Assembly: GCA_023407175.1 (NCBI GenBank)
Contig: JAEYMU010000057.1
Coordinates: 62,001-126,000, forward strand
From: Bacillota bacterium
GTDB lineage: Bacteria > Bacillota_A > Clostridia > Lachnospirales > Lachnospiraceae
Length of the DNA stretch: 64,000 nucleotides
Direction of reading: 5' to 3'
Under the pieces are notes generated by a model that was given only the letters and a program-made list of their open reading frames with translations, did no database searches and was not told the origin of the DNA. Below, in pieces: positions 33,215 to 42,557 of the stretch (positions within the stretch are counted from its first letter, which is position 1; every line of letters starts with the position of its first letter). The position numbers were made by a program, and so were the translations under genes.

Positions 33215-33412
33215 TTACCTTCTGGTAATTAAACTGGATCTTAAACAGCTTGTACAAATATATATAGTTTTTGGAGTGCCTGCTTCAACAATTTTAATTT
33301 TTCTTAGGTTAGGCTTAACCTTCTTGTTAGAACGTCCACTGACGTGAGAACGGGATATACTAACCTGCTTACCAAAAGTGGTAGCTTTTTCACATACATA
33401 GCATTTAGCCAT
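33215..33412 (-). CDS. rpmB: 50S ribosomal protein L28
   Basis: This 65-residue L28 has the zinc-binding pairs CYVC (residues 4-7) and CTSC near residue 54, and the conserved GTPKTIYICTSCLRS. AAGGAGAA before the ATG fixes the start. It stands alone among mobile-element debris, with a decayed methyltransferase on one side and a zinc-ribbon relic on the other. L28 is a core gene, so this may be the chromosomal copy around which insertions gathered, or an extra copy; the window cannot decide. Confidence 0.88.
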   Translation of the reverse strand: MAKCYVCEKATTFGKQVSISRSHVSGRSNKKVKPNLRKIKIVEAGTPKTIYICTSCLRSSLITRR

Positions 33413-33485
33413 ATAGTTTCTCCTTAAAAAATTATTAATTATTATCTGAAATTATCTAAACATTGGTTTCACCACTTCCACTAAT

Positions 33486-33825
33486 ATGAATTTTATAGCT
33501 TATGGCAATATTATTTGCCGACATCTTATGTACGTTATTATCATAATAGTTGTGCTACCAAAAAGCTACCTTAAACTCTTTTCTGAAATTAGTATGAGTC
33601 CAATATTTTGTAAGCACATGGCTATTATTATTGATCCTGATAGACGCATGCTTAGCGTCATAGAAAACAAGGTAAAAGAAAAAGGATTTACTAATATTGA
33701 ACTAATTCAAGATTATATTGAAAACTTAAGCATCAAAATCACCGTGTTGATTTTGTTATGGCTTCCTTAATGCTTCATGAAGTAAGTTCACTGACAACAG
33801 CACTCATAACTCATAAATATATTTG
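33486..33825 (+). pseudogene. Class I SAM-dependent methyltransferase relic
   Basis: One frame carries IDPDRRMLSVIENKVKEKGF then NIELIQDYIENL. The next frame continues as HQNHRVDFVMASLMLHEVSS, the expected post-motif strand and helix of a small-molecule methyltransferase. The frame changes near 33735. The motif I glycine-rich loop is missing at the 5' side. This is a truncated, frameshifted gene with no function expected. Confidence 0.6.
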
Positions 33826-33877
33826 AGGTACTAAAAACAGGAGGGCACTTGTTATGTCTGGAATAACATCTCACTAA

Positions 33878-34515
33878 TCGAGACAAGGCCATAGTGATTG
33901 ATGCCCTGAGAGATCGATATTTACTAACGGATCTGCTCACTATTTTAAATATGGCCAAAAGCAACTACTGCTATCAGAAATCAGTATTGAGGAAATCTGA
34001 TAAGTATGTAGAATTACGGTCAGATATCCGAAGTGCATTTGAGGACTCTTCGCAACGCTACGGATATCGTCGTTTACATGCAGTTCTTGCTTTTGATGGA
34101 AGAACCCTCTCTGAAAAAGTAGTAAGACGCATTATGCAAGAAGAAGGGTTAGTTGTTTATCAAAAACGCCGTCGCAAATATAACTCATACAAGGGAGAAA
34201 TCAGCCCCGAGGTAGAAAACTTGCTTGAAAGAGATTTTCATGCGGAGAAGCCTTATAGTAAATGGCTTACTGACATCACAGAGTTCGCCATATCGGCTGG
34301 AAAGATTTATCTCTCCCCCATTATCGATTGCTTTGATGGCATTGTGACTTCCTGGACCATAGGAATATCTCCAGATGTAAGCCTTGTAAATCGAATGCTT
34401 GATGAGGCAATATCATTACTTTCTGATAATGAACACCCTGTCCATCGATCGTGGCTGCCACTATCGATGGACAGGGTGTTTATAAAAGTTTATTATTTTC
34501 TAGTTTTTTTAACAT
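33878..34515 (+). mobile_element. IS3-family transposase OrfB, truncated and frameshifted
   Basis: The frame reads TNRDKAIVIDALRDRYLL (OrfB start), a HTH_21 region (SSQRYGYRRLHAVL) and the first part of the rve integrase core: first Asp in LTDITEF, second Asp region in SPIIDCFDG. At about 34441 the frame is lost: bases coding the expected HSDRGCHYRW are present but shifted. The C-terminal third with the catalytic Glu is missing, and no OrfA is seen. This is an inactive IS3/IS150-group remnant. Confidence 0.85.
34432..34480. repeat. Perfect 18-bp inverted repeat within the IS3 relic
   Basis: AACACCCTGTCCATCGAT (34432-34449) and its exact reverse complement (34463-34480) enclose 13 bases. It lies at the point where the transposase frame is lost, so it may be a template-switch scar or a hairpin that favoured the deletion. 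Confidence 0.65.
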
Positions 34516-34520
34516 ACTGA

Positions 34521-34615
34521 AAAAATTTTTTCGTAAAATCCTCAAAAAATGAACTTTATTCTCATGAAAACTGAAAAAATAATTTTCGTACTATTTGGCA
34601 AAAATGAACTTTATT
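34521..34615. repeat. Copies 2 and 3 of the GAACTTTATT repeat
   Basis: 34521-34570 repeats the pattern of 32885-32935 (AAAAAATTTTTT, AAAATCCTC, TGAACTTTATTCTCATGAAA). A further TGAACTTTATT follows at 34605-34615, and another related core is at 36175-36184. They lie beside zinc-ribbon relic 2. Confidence 0.5.
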
Positions 34616-34654
34616 TAAAATGCACCCACTAAAAACGTGAGTGAATTTTTTTAA

Positions 34655-34795
34655 AAGAAGTATTTCTTTTTCCTACGAAGACCCTTGCAATATGGACATG
34701 ACTTCATAGCCTGTATTGATAATATATCTTTTTCTTAGGACTCATTAGATATTTTGTTTTACAATCTTGCAGTTCCACCAAACATCTTTTGAGTA
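34655..34795 (-). pseudogene. Zinc-ribbon 3' relic 2
   Basis: On the minus strand an opening WWNCKI segment and a closing CPYCKGLRRKK segment are present in different frames, equivalent to the last module of the zinc-ribbon proteins and to relic 1. Stops and a frameshift break it. It is a second independent footprint of the same gene end. Confidence 0.6.
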
Positions 34796-34918
34796 AGTAT
34801 TGAGGATTTCATCCGGATTACAGAGAAGGTAATACTTTTACATTCTTTTAACCAAACAAGATAATGGTCACATTCTTAAATTGGTAAATAAATGAAATAT
34901 ATCATATTATTTAAATTT

Positions 34919-35827
34919 TTATTGTATTACCCCATTGTTTCTTATTGAACCAAGATATTCCAAAGTTTGTCCTTTTGACCACATTCCATATTTTAATATA
35001 TTCCATAATGGATCTACAGCGTACAGTCCGAAAGTTTTCATGTATGAAATGTGCATAAAAATTGCTCCTTGCCAAATTAAATCATATTCGTCACGAGATA
35101 TTTTTTCATTTTTATAATATCCTTGCAAAAATGCGATTGCTAAGTCAAAACGATACTTCATTTCCGCAGTTTCACGATTATAGTCCACGAATTGCATAAT
35201 AAAAGCCCAACCAATATCAAGATATTTGCTACCAATACCCGAGTCATCCAAATCAATTAGTATTACCTGGCCATCTGGTCTCATCATCGCATTGTGTGGA
35301 CCCAAATCGGTATGAATAAAACATTGGTCATATTTACCAAAATCCGGTAAATGGTCAAGAATTGAATCAAATTCTTTCTTGAATTCTTTGTCAGTAAACC
35401 ATTCATAAAATCCTTTTTTATCATCATTTAGAGACGATAAATATTGATAATCTGTATACGAATGCAATTGTCTGGCAACCTTTCCAAGTGAATATTCATC
35501 TTCAATGGTCTCTTCTAAAGACCGTCCTTCAATAAATTCCATTAAATAAAACCAAAACCCGTCTTCATGAATATAGTTATTTCCGCCTGGTGTACATATA
35601 ATTTTAGGTGCAATTTGCTCTTGGTTCCCTAAATATTCATGTGCTGATACATTACCTTTTATCACATTTTCTGACATTTCATCGGGGATACCTTTTAACA
35701 GCATGCGTTTGTTATTAGCTGTAAACTAAAATATCTGCCGGGATGAATCTTCATGGAATTGTTTCTCTATTATTGTTTCTTGAAATCCCCAATTCTTTAA
35801 CACATTTGTTATACTAATCAATTTCAT
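34919..35827 (-). pseudogene. Aminoglycoside-phosphotransferase-like gene with internal amber codon
   Basis: The frame from ATG 35827 (or TTG 35821, better spaced from GAGGA) is open except for one TAG at 35726-35728, codon 34. The C-terminal 260 residues have the APH kinase-fold features HTDLGPHNAMM (catalytic Asp and metal Asn) and LIDLDDSG (metal Asp). Residues before the amber codon (MKLISITNVLKNWGF, then EKQFHEDSSRQIF) belong to the N-terminal lobe. A shorter protein could start at ATG 35704 but would lack part of the ATP-binding lobe. Substrate is unknown; resistance is not implied. One point mutation separates it from an intact gene. Confidence 0.7.
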
Positions 35828-36185
35828 TTCCTCACAATATACATTCTCTTATCGTATAAATCCCTAATCGGCAATTCATTAATGTAGAGTCATTTGTTCA
35901 CAAACGCCAACGAATGCGAAATTATTTCTTTCCTAAAAAACTTCTTTATTCCCTGTATGTTGATGATATGTATAATTGCTTTTTCCTGGTTGTAACGTAT
36001 AGAAGTCAATCACATAGCAATATTATACATTATTTATATGTGCTAAACAATAGCTATGAAAGACAAGCATTGAACTTTTGGAATGAATGTATTATTATAA
36101 CAAATAGACTAGAAATGAACTTTTTATTAGATAATGATAAATCAAAATAAAAATAAAGTCCACTTCTTTAGAAATGAACTTTATC
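35828..36185. other. AT-rich spacer with repeat debris
   Basis: I see no supported gene here. A 78-codon plus-strand frame at 35914-36150 has no ribosome binding site or known domain. The stretch ends with another TGAACTTTAT core paired with an upstream ATAAAGT, a weak hairpin just before the next gene. Confidence 0.4.
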
Positions 36186-36223
36186 TCTAAACCCAGTATT
36201 TATAGGCCTTCAGGAGGTAATAT

Positions 36224-36532
36224 ATGCGTAAAAAAATAATTATTATAATTTCATTGATTTGTCTCGTTGTTGTGTTATTAACAATAACGTATATCCATGA
36301 ATATTCATTTACTGGTAGAATCATTTCTGTTTCAAATGGGAATATTCTAATGTCAGTCACAAATGGAAAAGGGATTGTTTTATCTGGAGATGAAGTGATT
36401 GTATACACTTCTAAAGCATCAAAGTACTCAAACGGTGAAAAGTTATTTATAATATGCGGAAGCGGCATGGAAGATTCTGATCCCCCTAGAATTGATGGAA
36501 TACTGATTTTTAGAAAATCACAAAGTCATTGA
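36224..36532 (+). CDS. Small membrane-anchored or secreted protein (DUF3221-like)
   Basis: This 102-residue protein has a single N-terminal hydrophobic segment (IIIIISLICLVVVLLTITYI) acting as signal or anchor, followed by a compact beta-rich domain: GRIISVSNGNILMSV, GDEVIVYTSKASKY, LFIICGSGMEDSDPPRIDG. The pattern resembles DUF3221/YobA-type proteins of Firmicutes. AGGAGG seven bases upstream gives a clear start. It appears monocistronic. Function unknown. Confidence 0.6.
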   Translation: MRKKIIIIISLICLVVVLLTITYIHEYSFTGRIISVSNGNILMSVTNGKGIVLSGDEVIVYTSKASKYSNGEKLFIICGSGMEDSDPPRIDGILIFRKSQSH

Positions 36533-36568
36533 TATTAGAAAACAAAAAGCAACAAATGCATAATAAAA

Positions 36569-37444
36569 TCAAAGCTTCTTTTCTCCCATCCAGTAATTTG
36601 TATATTTCACAGCACCAAGCTTTCCGTACCACCAGTCAAGCCAGGTATATCCGATATGGCAAATTTGACAGCCGCTATTTTTCAATATATGAAGTGCCTC
36701 CTGACAAAGCTTCATTCCGATACCGCAGTTCCTGTATTCCTCAAGAACGCCCAGACATCCAAAGCTTCCGGCTTCCTTCAGTGATATAGGAAACAGGCAG
36801 AAATCCGGATCTACAGATACCCCTCCGATGATCTTACCGTCAGCCTCGGCAACGATCAGGTCGGTAGAGCTCCTATAAATCTCTCCCCAACCGTCTATGA
36901 TTTCTCCGCAGCTTGCAGCATTTTCAATATCCTCAGGATCATTTCTGCGGTGTCTGATCAGAATATTGGTATCCTTATTATTAAGCTCAGGGATATGGTT
37001 GTATTTGCTCAGATCAATAATCATGTCAAAGCTTACCCATTTCTCGGAATATCCATGTTTTTCAAAGAAGGTATGAGAATCACTGAAGTCATTCATCGGA
37101 ACACCGCAGAAAAGATAGGTATTTCTCGAAAGACCCAATTGTATTTTATTGAAATCCATTTTTATGTACTGCTCTGAAAGCCGAAGTAAGTCTGTTCCTA
37201 TGCCTTGATTGCGGTGATTTTCATCCACGCACAAAAGCAAAATGCCATCATCATTTACGACCGAAAAGCCTGCAAGGACAGCTCCCTCTCTATGCTCAAA
37301 AATGATCGAACCGTTTTCAAGCAATAAACGATCAAAAAAGATATTTTGATCCGTTTGCAGGTTTGGAAATGCTCTATTATATAAGTCAAGCATTTCCATC
37401 ATATTTTTATCTGATATTTTGCCAACATCTTTTTTCTGTTCCAT
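36569..37444 (-). CDS. Tandem GNAT-family acetyltransferase
   Basis: This 291-residue protein holds two GNAT domains. The first has the acetyl-CoA loop ENHRNQGIGTDLL near residue 95, the second EEYRNCGIGMKLC near residue 235, followed by the typical GYTWLDWWYGKLGA motif. GAAGAGG eight bases upstream sets ATG 37444; the longer frame to 37561 has no start signals. It transfers an acetyl group from acetyl-CoA to an unknown amine. It ends close to the convergent DUF3221-like gene. Confidence 0.82.
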   Translation of the reverse strand: MEQKKDVGKISDKNMMEMLDLYNRAFPNLQTDQNIFFDRLLLENGSIIFEHREGAVLAGFSVVNDDGILLLCVDENHRNQGIGTDLLRLSEQYIKMDFNKIQLGLSRNTYLFCGVPMNDFSDSHTFFEKHGYSEKWVSFDMIIDLSKYNHIPELNNKDTNILIRHRRNDPEDIENAASCGEIIDGWGEIYRSSTDLIVAEADGKIIGGVSVDPDFCLFPISLKEAGSFGCLGVLEEYRNCGIGMKLCQEALHILKNSGCQICHIGYTWLDWWYGKLGAVKYTNYWMGEKKL

Positions 37445-37609
37445 GATTGATCCTCTTCCAAAGAAAATTTCTAAAGTATACGTCTCATACTTTGCATGCT
37501 CTGCATATACATACCGCGTATTAATGATAGAGCTCACCATGCAGCTCCTGATACCAGGCACAGTTCATATTTTGGCTGCGATTCTATAATCGCTCTATGC
37601 ATTGAACCG

Positions 37610-37690
37610 CTAAGTAAATATTTCCTGTGCTGCATAGAGCATATCCGGTGTTTGATTAGCCATTTTTATATACAGAATATAATCCAGCAT
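37610..37690 (-). CDS. Very short ORF with a strong RBS, gene start relic or leader
   Basis: ATG 37690 is preceded by AAGGAGGG at ideal spacing, yet the frame stops after 26 codons (MLDYILYIKMANQTPD then MLYAAQEIFT). A strong binding site on so short a frame suggests either a leader peptide for the acetyltransferase gene 166 bases downstream, or the 5' end of a gene disabled by mutation. Confidence 0.35.
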   Translation of the reverse strand: MLDYILYIKMANQTPDMLYAAQEIFT

Positions 37691-37811
37691 ATTTTCCCTC
37701 CTTACTCCTGTTTCTATTATGTTTTATTTTGCAGTTTTCCTTTCTTCTTAGGCTGATTGGAATTATATTGTAAAATAAAGAAAAATAATCTGTAATTTTT
37801 TAACATATATA

Positions 37812-37840
37812 TGGACAAATTTTCCACAAGGGATTATAAT
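37812..37840 (+). promoter_or_regulatory. Promoter of the BACON-domain gene
   Basis: TGGACA (37812-37817) and TATAAT (37835-37840) are 17 bases apart, 52 bases ahead of the start codon. This is a good sigma-A match. Confidence 0.7.
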
Positions 37841-37891
37841 TAAATGGTAATATATGTATATTATAATATCACTTATGAGAGGATGGTTTCT

Positions 37892-38533
37892 ATGAGTTTT
37901 TTAACAAAGGTTAGGAAGTCAACTGTCGGATTAATTACTTTCATGTTTTTAAGTGTCCTGGTTTTAAGTCCGGCCACAGCAAGTGCAGCTACTTATCTGC
38001 AGGTATATCCTCAGGGATATCCCGAAACAACAATCAAGCTTACCAGCGAAGCCGCCACAAGGAACATATTTTTTAATGTTGATGACGCATGGACTGCTAC
38101 AACAGACGTAAGCTGGATTAGCCTGAATAAAACAAGCGGGACAGGCACGGACTATATTACCGCTACGATAGCACAGAATCAGTCCGGTGTGAAAAGGTAC
38201 GGCAATGTTACAATTACTGCAGGAACCCTGTCCCATAGCGTACCGGTGGAACAGGATGCCGTTGCTACATATCTGACCATTGGATATTATGAGACCTCTA
38301 CCTGCTCTGCCTGGGGTGCTAACCTTTACGTTGGAGTCAACACAAATACCTACTGGTATGTAACTGCTGATGCGAATTTTGTATCCTTTTCCAATGTTTC
38401 CAGCGGATATGGAAATGCAACCTGCGAGGTCTTAGTAGCCAAAAATACTTCCGGCAGTACAAGAACGGTTCATCTTACCTTTCATGCAGGTACCATAACA
38501 AAAACCATTACCATAACACAGCCGTCAGTGTAA
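37892..38533 (+). CDS. Secreted protein with two BACON-like domains
   Basis: This 213-residue protein has a signal peptide (basic KVRKS, hydrophobic core, ending ATASAA). Two Ig-like BACON repeats follow: the first with WTATTDVSWISLNK and a terminal VPVEQD, the second with TYWYVTADANFVSFSN and a terminal ITITQPS. BACON domains occur in secreted carbohydrate-binding or mucin-targeting proteins. GAGAGG nine bases upstream selects ATG 37892. The gene has its own promoter and terminator. There is no catalytic domain, so a binding role is likely. Confidence 0.75.
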   Translation: MSFLTKVRKSTVGLITFMFLSVLVLSPATASAATYLQVYPQGYPETTIKLTSEAATRNIFFNVDDAWTATTDVSWISLNKTSGTGTDYITATIAQNQSGVKRYGNVTITAGTLSHSVPVEQDAVATYLTIGYYETSTCSAWGANLYVGVNTNTYWYVTADANFVSFSNVSSGYGNATCEVLVAKNTSGSTRTVHLTFHAGTITKTITITQPSV

Positions 38534-38627
38534 AATTAAAAGGCTGCTTTTTGCTGAAATTATATTTAATTACAGCAATATGTATATAATTATAGTTAAT
38601 TTTCCCATAATTACAAGCTGTTTTTAG

Positions 38628-38668
38628 CCGCTGCCGGCCTACGTACCTTTGGAGCCGACAGCGGTTTT
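38628..38668 (+). terminator. Intrinsic terminator after the BACON gene
   Basis: CCGCTG-C-CGGC and GCCG-A-CAGCGG pair with one mismatch, followed by TTTT. It also lies at the end of the convergent ABC operon, so it may serve both directions. Confidence 0.65.
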
Positions 38669-38677
38669 GTATCGCTA

Positions 38678-40468
38678 TTACTGATAATACTGCGCCTGTG
38701 CATAAAACATCTCTCTGTATATTCCCTCTGGAATTGCAGCCAGTTCCTCATGTGTGCCGTACTCGGCGATGCGGCCATCCGAGAATACCGCGATTTTATC
38801 GCAGAATTTGCAGGAAGACAGACGATGTGAGATATAAATAGCCGATTTACCGCCAATCAGGGAATTGAACTGACGGTATATGTCATACTCTGCAACCGGA
38901 TCAAGTGCAGCAGTCGGTTCGTCCAGTATGACAATTGGAGCATCCTTATACAACGCACGGGCAATGGCAAGCTTCTGCTGCTGCCCTCCCGAAAGCTCTG
39001 TTCCAGCCTCCTCAAATTGTTTGTTGATATAGGTTTCCATGCCATTCGGGAGCCTATCTATATCTGCTTTCATTCCGATCAGCTCAAGGATATGATTAAG
39101 ACTCTCTTTTTTGGCTTTATTACTGTCCCCAAGTGCGATATTCTCCTTTAATTGAAAGGAAAATATGGTGAAATCCTGAAATACCACCGCTAATTCCTTA
39201 ATATAGGTGTCATAATCAAGGTTTTTTATATCTACATCATCGATATAGATGGTACCCTCCGTTGGATCATAAAGACGGCAGAGCAGCTTGATAAAGGTTG
39301 TTTTTCCCGCACCATTGAGTCCGACCACGGACAAATGCTCTCCCGGCCTTATGGTTAAAGTAATATCCTTTAATATGTCTATCTCCGTTCTTGGATAATG
39401 AAAGGCTACATGCTCGAAGCGTATGGTACGCATTCCGTCCTGTGCCGCCGGTAATACTTTTGTTCCGATTATTTTTGCTGACGGGTATCGCATAAATTTA
39501 ACAAACTCATAGGTATAATGGGAATTCTTAACGATGTTCTGGATATTACCCACAATTCCTGTAAGGCTGTCTCCAAAGGTATTACTGGAGCTGATATACA
39601 TGGTAAAATCGCCAATCGTAATGAGCCGGAGCAGAGCCAGATAACCGATATAGAAAAACATGATTACATCACGGATTCCGCCGATAGTGGAGATGGCGGT
39701 ATTATCCTTTGCTATATCTCTGGCATTAAAACGCCATTTGCTGATCTGGCGCTTAAGAAACCATTTTGATTTATTCTCCATCATATCCTGGGCATTATAC
39801 AGCCGAATGTCCTTCCCATAGCGGATATCGGACAATTCCCATAACACATAGCCAAAGGCACGGTTATCGTTAGCAAGCTGTTTGTAGGAATCCAGGTTTT
39901 TGCGGTTAACCCGGCCGCCAAACCAGGTGTTCGCAGCCACACTGATGATGAGCAAAATCATGATATAGGGGGCACCCCTAAGCAACAGGAATACCACACC
40001 GCAGAGGGTAATCGTACTGGCGATAATCTCTGTCATCGGCTGTATGAGTCCGTCGATACCTCCGGAATACCAGGCGATACCTGAAGATGCCTTTTCCAGC
40101 TGCTCCAGAGCCGCAGGATTCTCCGTATGCTCAAAATCCATGGATAAGGTCTTCTTCGCCAGCAGACGGGAATAGAAGCGTTCAAAATCATCTGTATATT
40201 TATTATGAGTTTCATGGAGGATGTCATAAATAATTCCCAAAACTGCGTTGCCCAGTGTAATCCCGGCAGTATAAATAAGCAGTAAACGGACATTATGCCC
40301 GCCAAGCAGCTCATCGATTATCAACTTTGGAAAGATAATATTAATGAAGGGCATCAGGGCTGTTACAAATACTCTGCCAAGCTGTAAGAAAAAATAACCC
40401 TTTCGGTATCTCCAGATAACCGGAACAAGATAGAAAAAGCTCTCCTTGACTGTTTGAAAAGCTGTCAT
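38678..40468 (-). CDS. ABC exporter half-transporter, second subunit
   Basis: This 596-residue protein has an N-terminal six-helix membrane domain (about residues 20-330) and a C-terminal nucleotide-binding domain with Walker A VVGLNGAGKTTF, signature LSGGQQQKLAIARAL, Walker B IVILDEPTAALDP and the H-loop YISHRLSS. It overlaps the preceding ABC gene through ATGA (40465-40468), so the two form a heterodimeric exporter. No substrate gene is adjacent, though the neighbouring LiaF/LytTR pair hints at a cell-envelope stress or antimicrobial peptide role. Confidence 0.88.
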   Translation of the reverse strand: MTAFQTVKESFFYLVPVIWRYRKGYFFLQLGRVFVTALMPFINIIFPKLIIDELLGGHNVRLLLIYTAGITLGNAVLGIIYDILHETHNKYTDDFERFYSRLLAKKTLSMDFEHTENPAALEQLEKASSGIAWYSGGIDGLIQPMTEIIASTITLCGVVFLLLRGAPYIMILLIISVAANTWFGGRVNRKNLDSYKQLANDNRAFGYVLWELSDIRYGKDIRLYNAQDMMENKSKWFLKRQISKWRFNARDIAKDNTAISTIGGIRDVIMFFYIGYLALLRLITIGDFTMYISSSNTFGDSLTGIVGNIQNIVKNSHYTYEFVKFMRYPSAKIIGTKVLPAAQDGMRTIRFEHVAFHYPRTEIDILKDITLTIRPGEHLSVVGLNGAGKTTFIKLLCRLYDPTEGTIYIDDVDIKNLDYDTYIKELAVVFQDFTIFSFQLKENIALGDSNKAKKESLNHILELIGMKADIDRLPNGMETYINKQFEEAGTELSGGQQQKLAIARALYKDAPIVILDEPTAALDPVAEYDIYRQFNSLIGGKSAIYISHRLSSCKFCDKIAVFSDGRIAEYGTHEELAAIPEGIYREMFYAQAQYYQ

Positions 40469-42357
40469 GCATATACCCCCTTCGTGGTAGTTTCTCCGGC
40501 TTCCGTATAATATTGTGCCTGTACCTCAAACATGGCGGCATAGGCACCCTTCTTCTTTAATAACTCCTCATGCCTGCCGTATTCAATCAGCCTTCCATCC
40601 TGAAACATGGCGATATTATCACAAAAACGTGTGGAAGAAAGCCGGTGGGATATATACACGGCGGTTTTATTGCCGATCAGTTCATTAAAATCCTGATACA
40701 TCTGATATTCTGCCAGTGCATCAAGGGCTGAGGTAGGCTCATCCAGTACGACAATCGGAGCATCTTTATAAAGCGCGCGGGCAAAGGCGAGCTTTTGCTT
40801 CTCTCCGCCCGACAAATCAATTCCGTCATCATAGAGGATTTTCAACAGCTCCGTATGAATACCTTGGGGCAGATAATTCAATTTTTCCTTTAGTCCGGTT
40901 TTGACCATACAGTCATATACCAGGTTGTCATCGGTTTTTTCCCTTGGAAGCATTGAGACATTCTCTGATAAGGAAGAGGCAAATACTTCGATTTTTTGAA
41001 ACAGCGGGGCTACCAGACGATAATATTCCACACGGTCAAAGGCTTCGATGTCAATCCCGTTCAGATAGATTTTTCCCTTTGTTGGAGTGTAAAGATGGCA
41101 AAGCAGCTTGATGAAGGTTGATTTACCAGCTCCGTTCAGACCAACAACCGCAAGCCGTTCTCCCTGGCGCAGGGTAAGATTTAAGTCCTTTAGAGCATAG
41201 ATGTCCGTACCCGGATAGGAAAAGGATACCTGCTCAAAGTGAAATTCGTAGGTCTCAAATCTGGGTAAAGGGATTGACTTTACGGTGGAGAGTCTGTCTG
41301 GATATTCCAGAAAGGCACGCAGATCATCAATCTGGCGGGACTGGTTGCGAAGATCCGTAAGAACGTTGAATATATTGGAAAGCATACCGAACATTGCGAT
41401 AACGGTTCCTACATACAGGCTGAAATCTGCAATGGAGAGCCCGCGGTACAGGACGCAGTAAATCAGCCAGGCATAAACAACGCCCCTTTGTACAAGTCCT
41501 ACCGTCTGCATGACCATGCTTGCTTTAATCCAACGGTTCCGGCAGTTAACCATGCGCTTAAGCATTGTATTGTGTACTTCCTTAAGCTTACCGATCAGCC
41601 ATTCTTTCATGGAATAAAGACGGATATCCTTTGCAGAGTCAAAATTTGTTATAATTGTACGGATATAGTATTCCTTGCGCCAGAAGGAGGAAAGGAAATC
41701 CCATACGTAGATTTTATCCTTTTTCTTTGTAAAGTCTAATACGAAGTAACAAACAGCAGAAAGCCCCAGAAGAAATCCCACCAGCAAGGGACTGAATACG
41801 GCTAATATGGATATACCGGCAAGAATATTGGCCAAGGTTATAACAGCGCTTTGGGTAGAATGCATCATGCCTTCCACTCCGCTGTTATTGCTGTCCATGG
41901 ACCGGGTAGCCTTCTGTGAGAGATCAAGTACCTCCGGGGTTTCCAGATTTTCGTAATCCATATCCATAAGCTTGCGATTACGCATCAGCATAAAGCTGGT
42001 ACGTGCATCAATATAACGCCAGCCGATATCGTTTTTAACCGCCGTATTGATGATTGTCATTGACAGATATAAAACTGCAGTGATTCCGATGATGAAATAA
42101 AGTTCATTCAGCCTTGACTGCCCTTCTACACATTGAATAATATATTTTTGCGTGAATAAAAACACATAAGGAATCAAGGCGGTCAATACCATAACAACAG
42201 GCATTCTCCACCGCAGGCCCGGTTGTACCTGGAAGGTCTTTTTCATGACATAATACATATTTAAAATAATTGGATATTCGAAAACCTTGACTGTTTTGGA
42301 GCCGGACTGCCCTCCCCCCGAAGCAGTCGGTATTTTTGTTTTTTGATTAATTATCAT
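40465..42357 (-). CDS. ABC exporter half-transporter, first subunit
   Basis: This 630-residue protein has the same plan as its partner, with a longer N-terminus (TASGGGQSGSKTVKVFEYPI) and membrane domain to about residue 350. It has Walker A VVGLNGAGKSTF, signature LSGGEKQKLAFARAL, Walker B IVVLDEPTSALDA and the H-loop YISHRLSS. The two subunits share many motifs and arose by duplication. The usual Walker B glutamate is kept in both, so both sites could be catalytic. A terminator upstream (42436-42483) separates this operon from the LytTR pair. Confidence 0.88.
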   Translation of the reverse strand: MIINQKTKIPTASGGGQSGSKTVKVFEYPIILNMYYVMKKTFQVQPGLRWRMPVVMVLTALIPYVFLFTQKYIIQCVEGQSRLNELYFIIGITAVLYLSMTIINTAVKNDIGWRYIDARTSFMLMRNRKLMDMDYENLETPEVLDLSQKATRSMDSNNSGVEGMMHSTQSAVITLANILAGISILAVFSPLLVGFLLGLSAVCYFVLDFTKKKDKIYVWDFLSSFWRKEYYIRTIITNFDSAKDIRLYSMKEWLIGKLKEVHNTMLKRMVNCRNRWIKASMVMQTVGLVQRGVVYAWLIYCVLYRGLSIADFSLYVGTVIAMFGMLSNIFNVLTDLRNQSRQIDDLRAFLEYPDRLSTVKSIPLPRFETYEFHFEQVSFSYPGTDIYALKDLNLTLRQGERLAVVGLNGAGKSTFIKLLCHLYTPTKGKIYLNGIDIEAFDRVEYYRLVAPLFQKIEVFASSLSENVSMLPREKTDDNLVYDCMVKTGLKEKLNYLPQGIHTELLKILYDDGIDLSGGEKQKLAFARALYKDAPIVVLDEPTSALDALAEYQMYQDFNELIGNKTAVYISHRLSSTRFCDNIAMFQDGRLIEYGRHEELLKKKGAYAAMFEVQAQYYTEAGETTTKGVYA

Positions 42358-42435
42358 AGTAATAACCCCATTTTTATAAAATTGATGGCTTGCAACCTGA
42401 ACATTGTCTCATAATCAGCGAAACAGTCCTATTGA

Positions 42436-42483
42436 TAAAAAGAACGCGCAATGAGAGTCTTATTTCATCCAGTCCTTGCGCGT
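42436..42483 (-). terminator. Intrinsic terminator of the LytTR/LiaF operon
   Basis: ACGCGCAA (42444-42451) and TTGCGCGT (42476-42483) pair perfectly over 8 bp. A T-rich tail (TCTTTTTA) follows on the minus strand. Confidence 0.75.
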
Positions 42484-42557
42484 ATCTACGATAGTTATTA
42501 TATTATCCTGGTACAATACTTTAAATCACCTGATACATTAAGCACATCATACCGATG

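Noticed and set aside
35914..36150. 78-codon plus-strand frame
   Set aside because: No start signal and no recognisable feature; Phe/Tyr/Asn-rich as expected of chance frames in AT-rich DNA.
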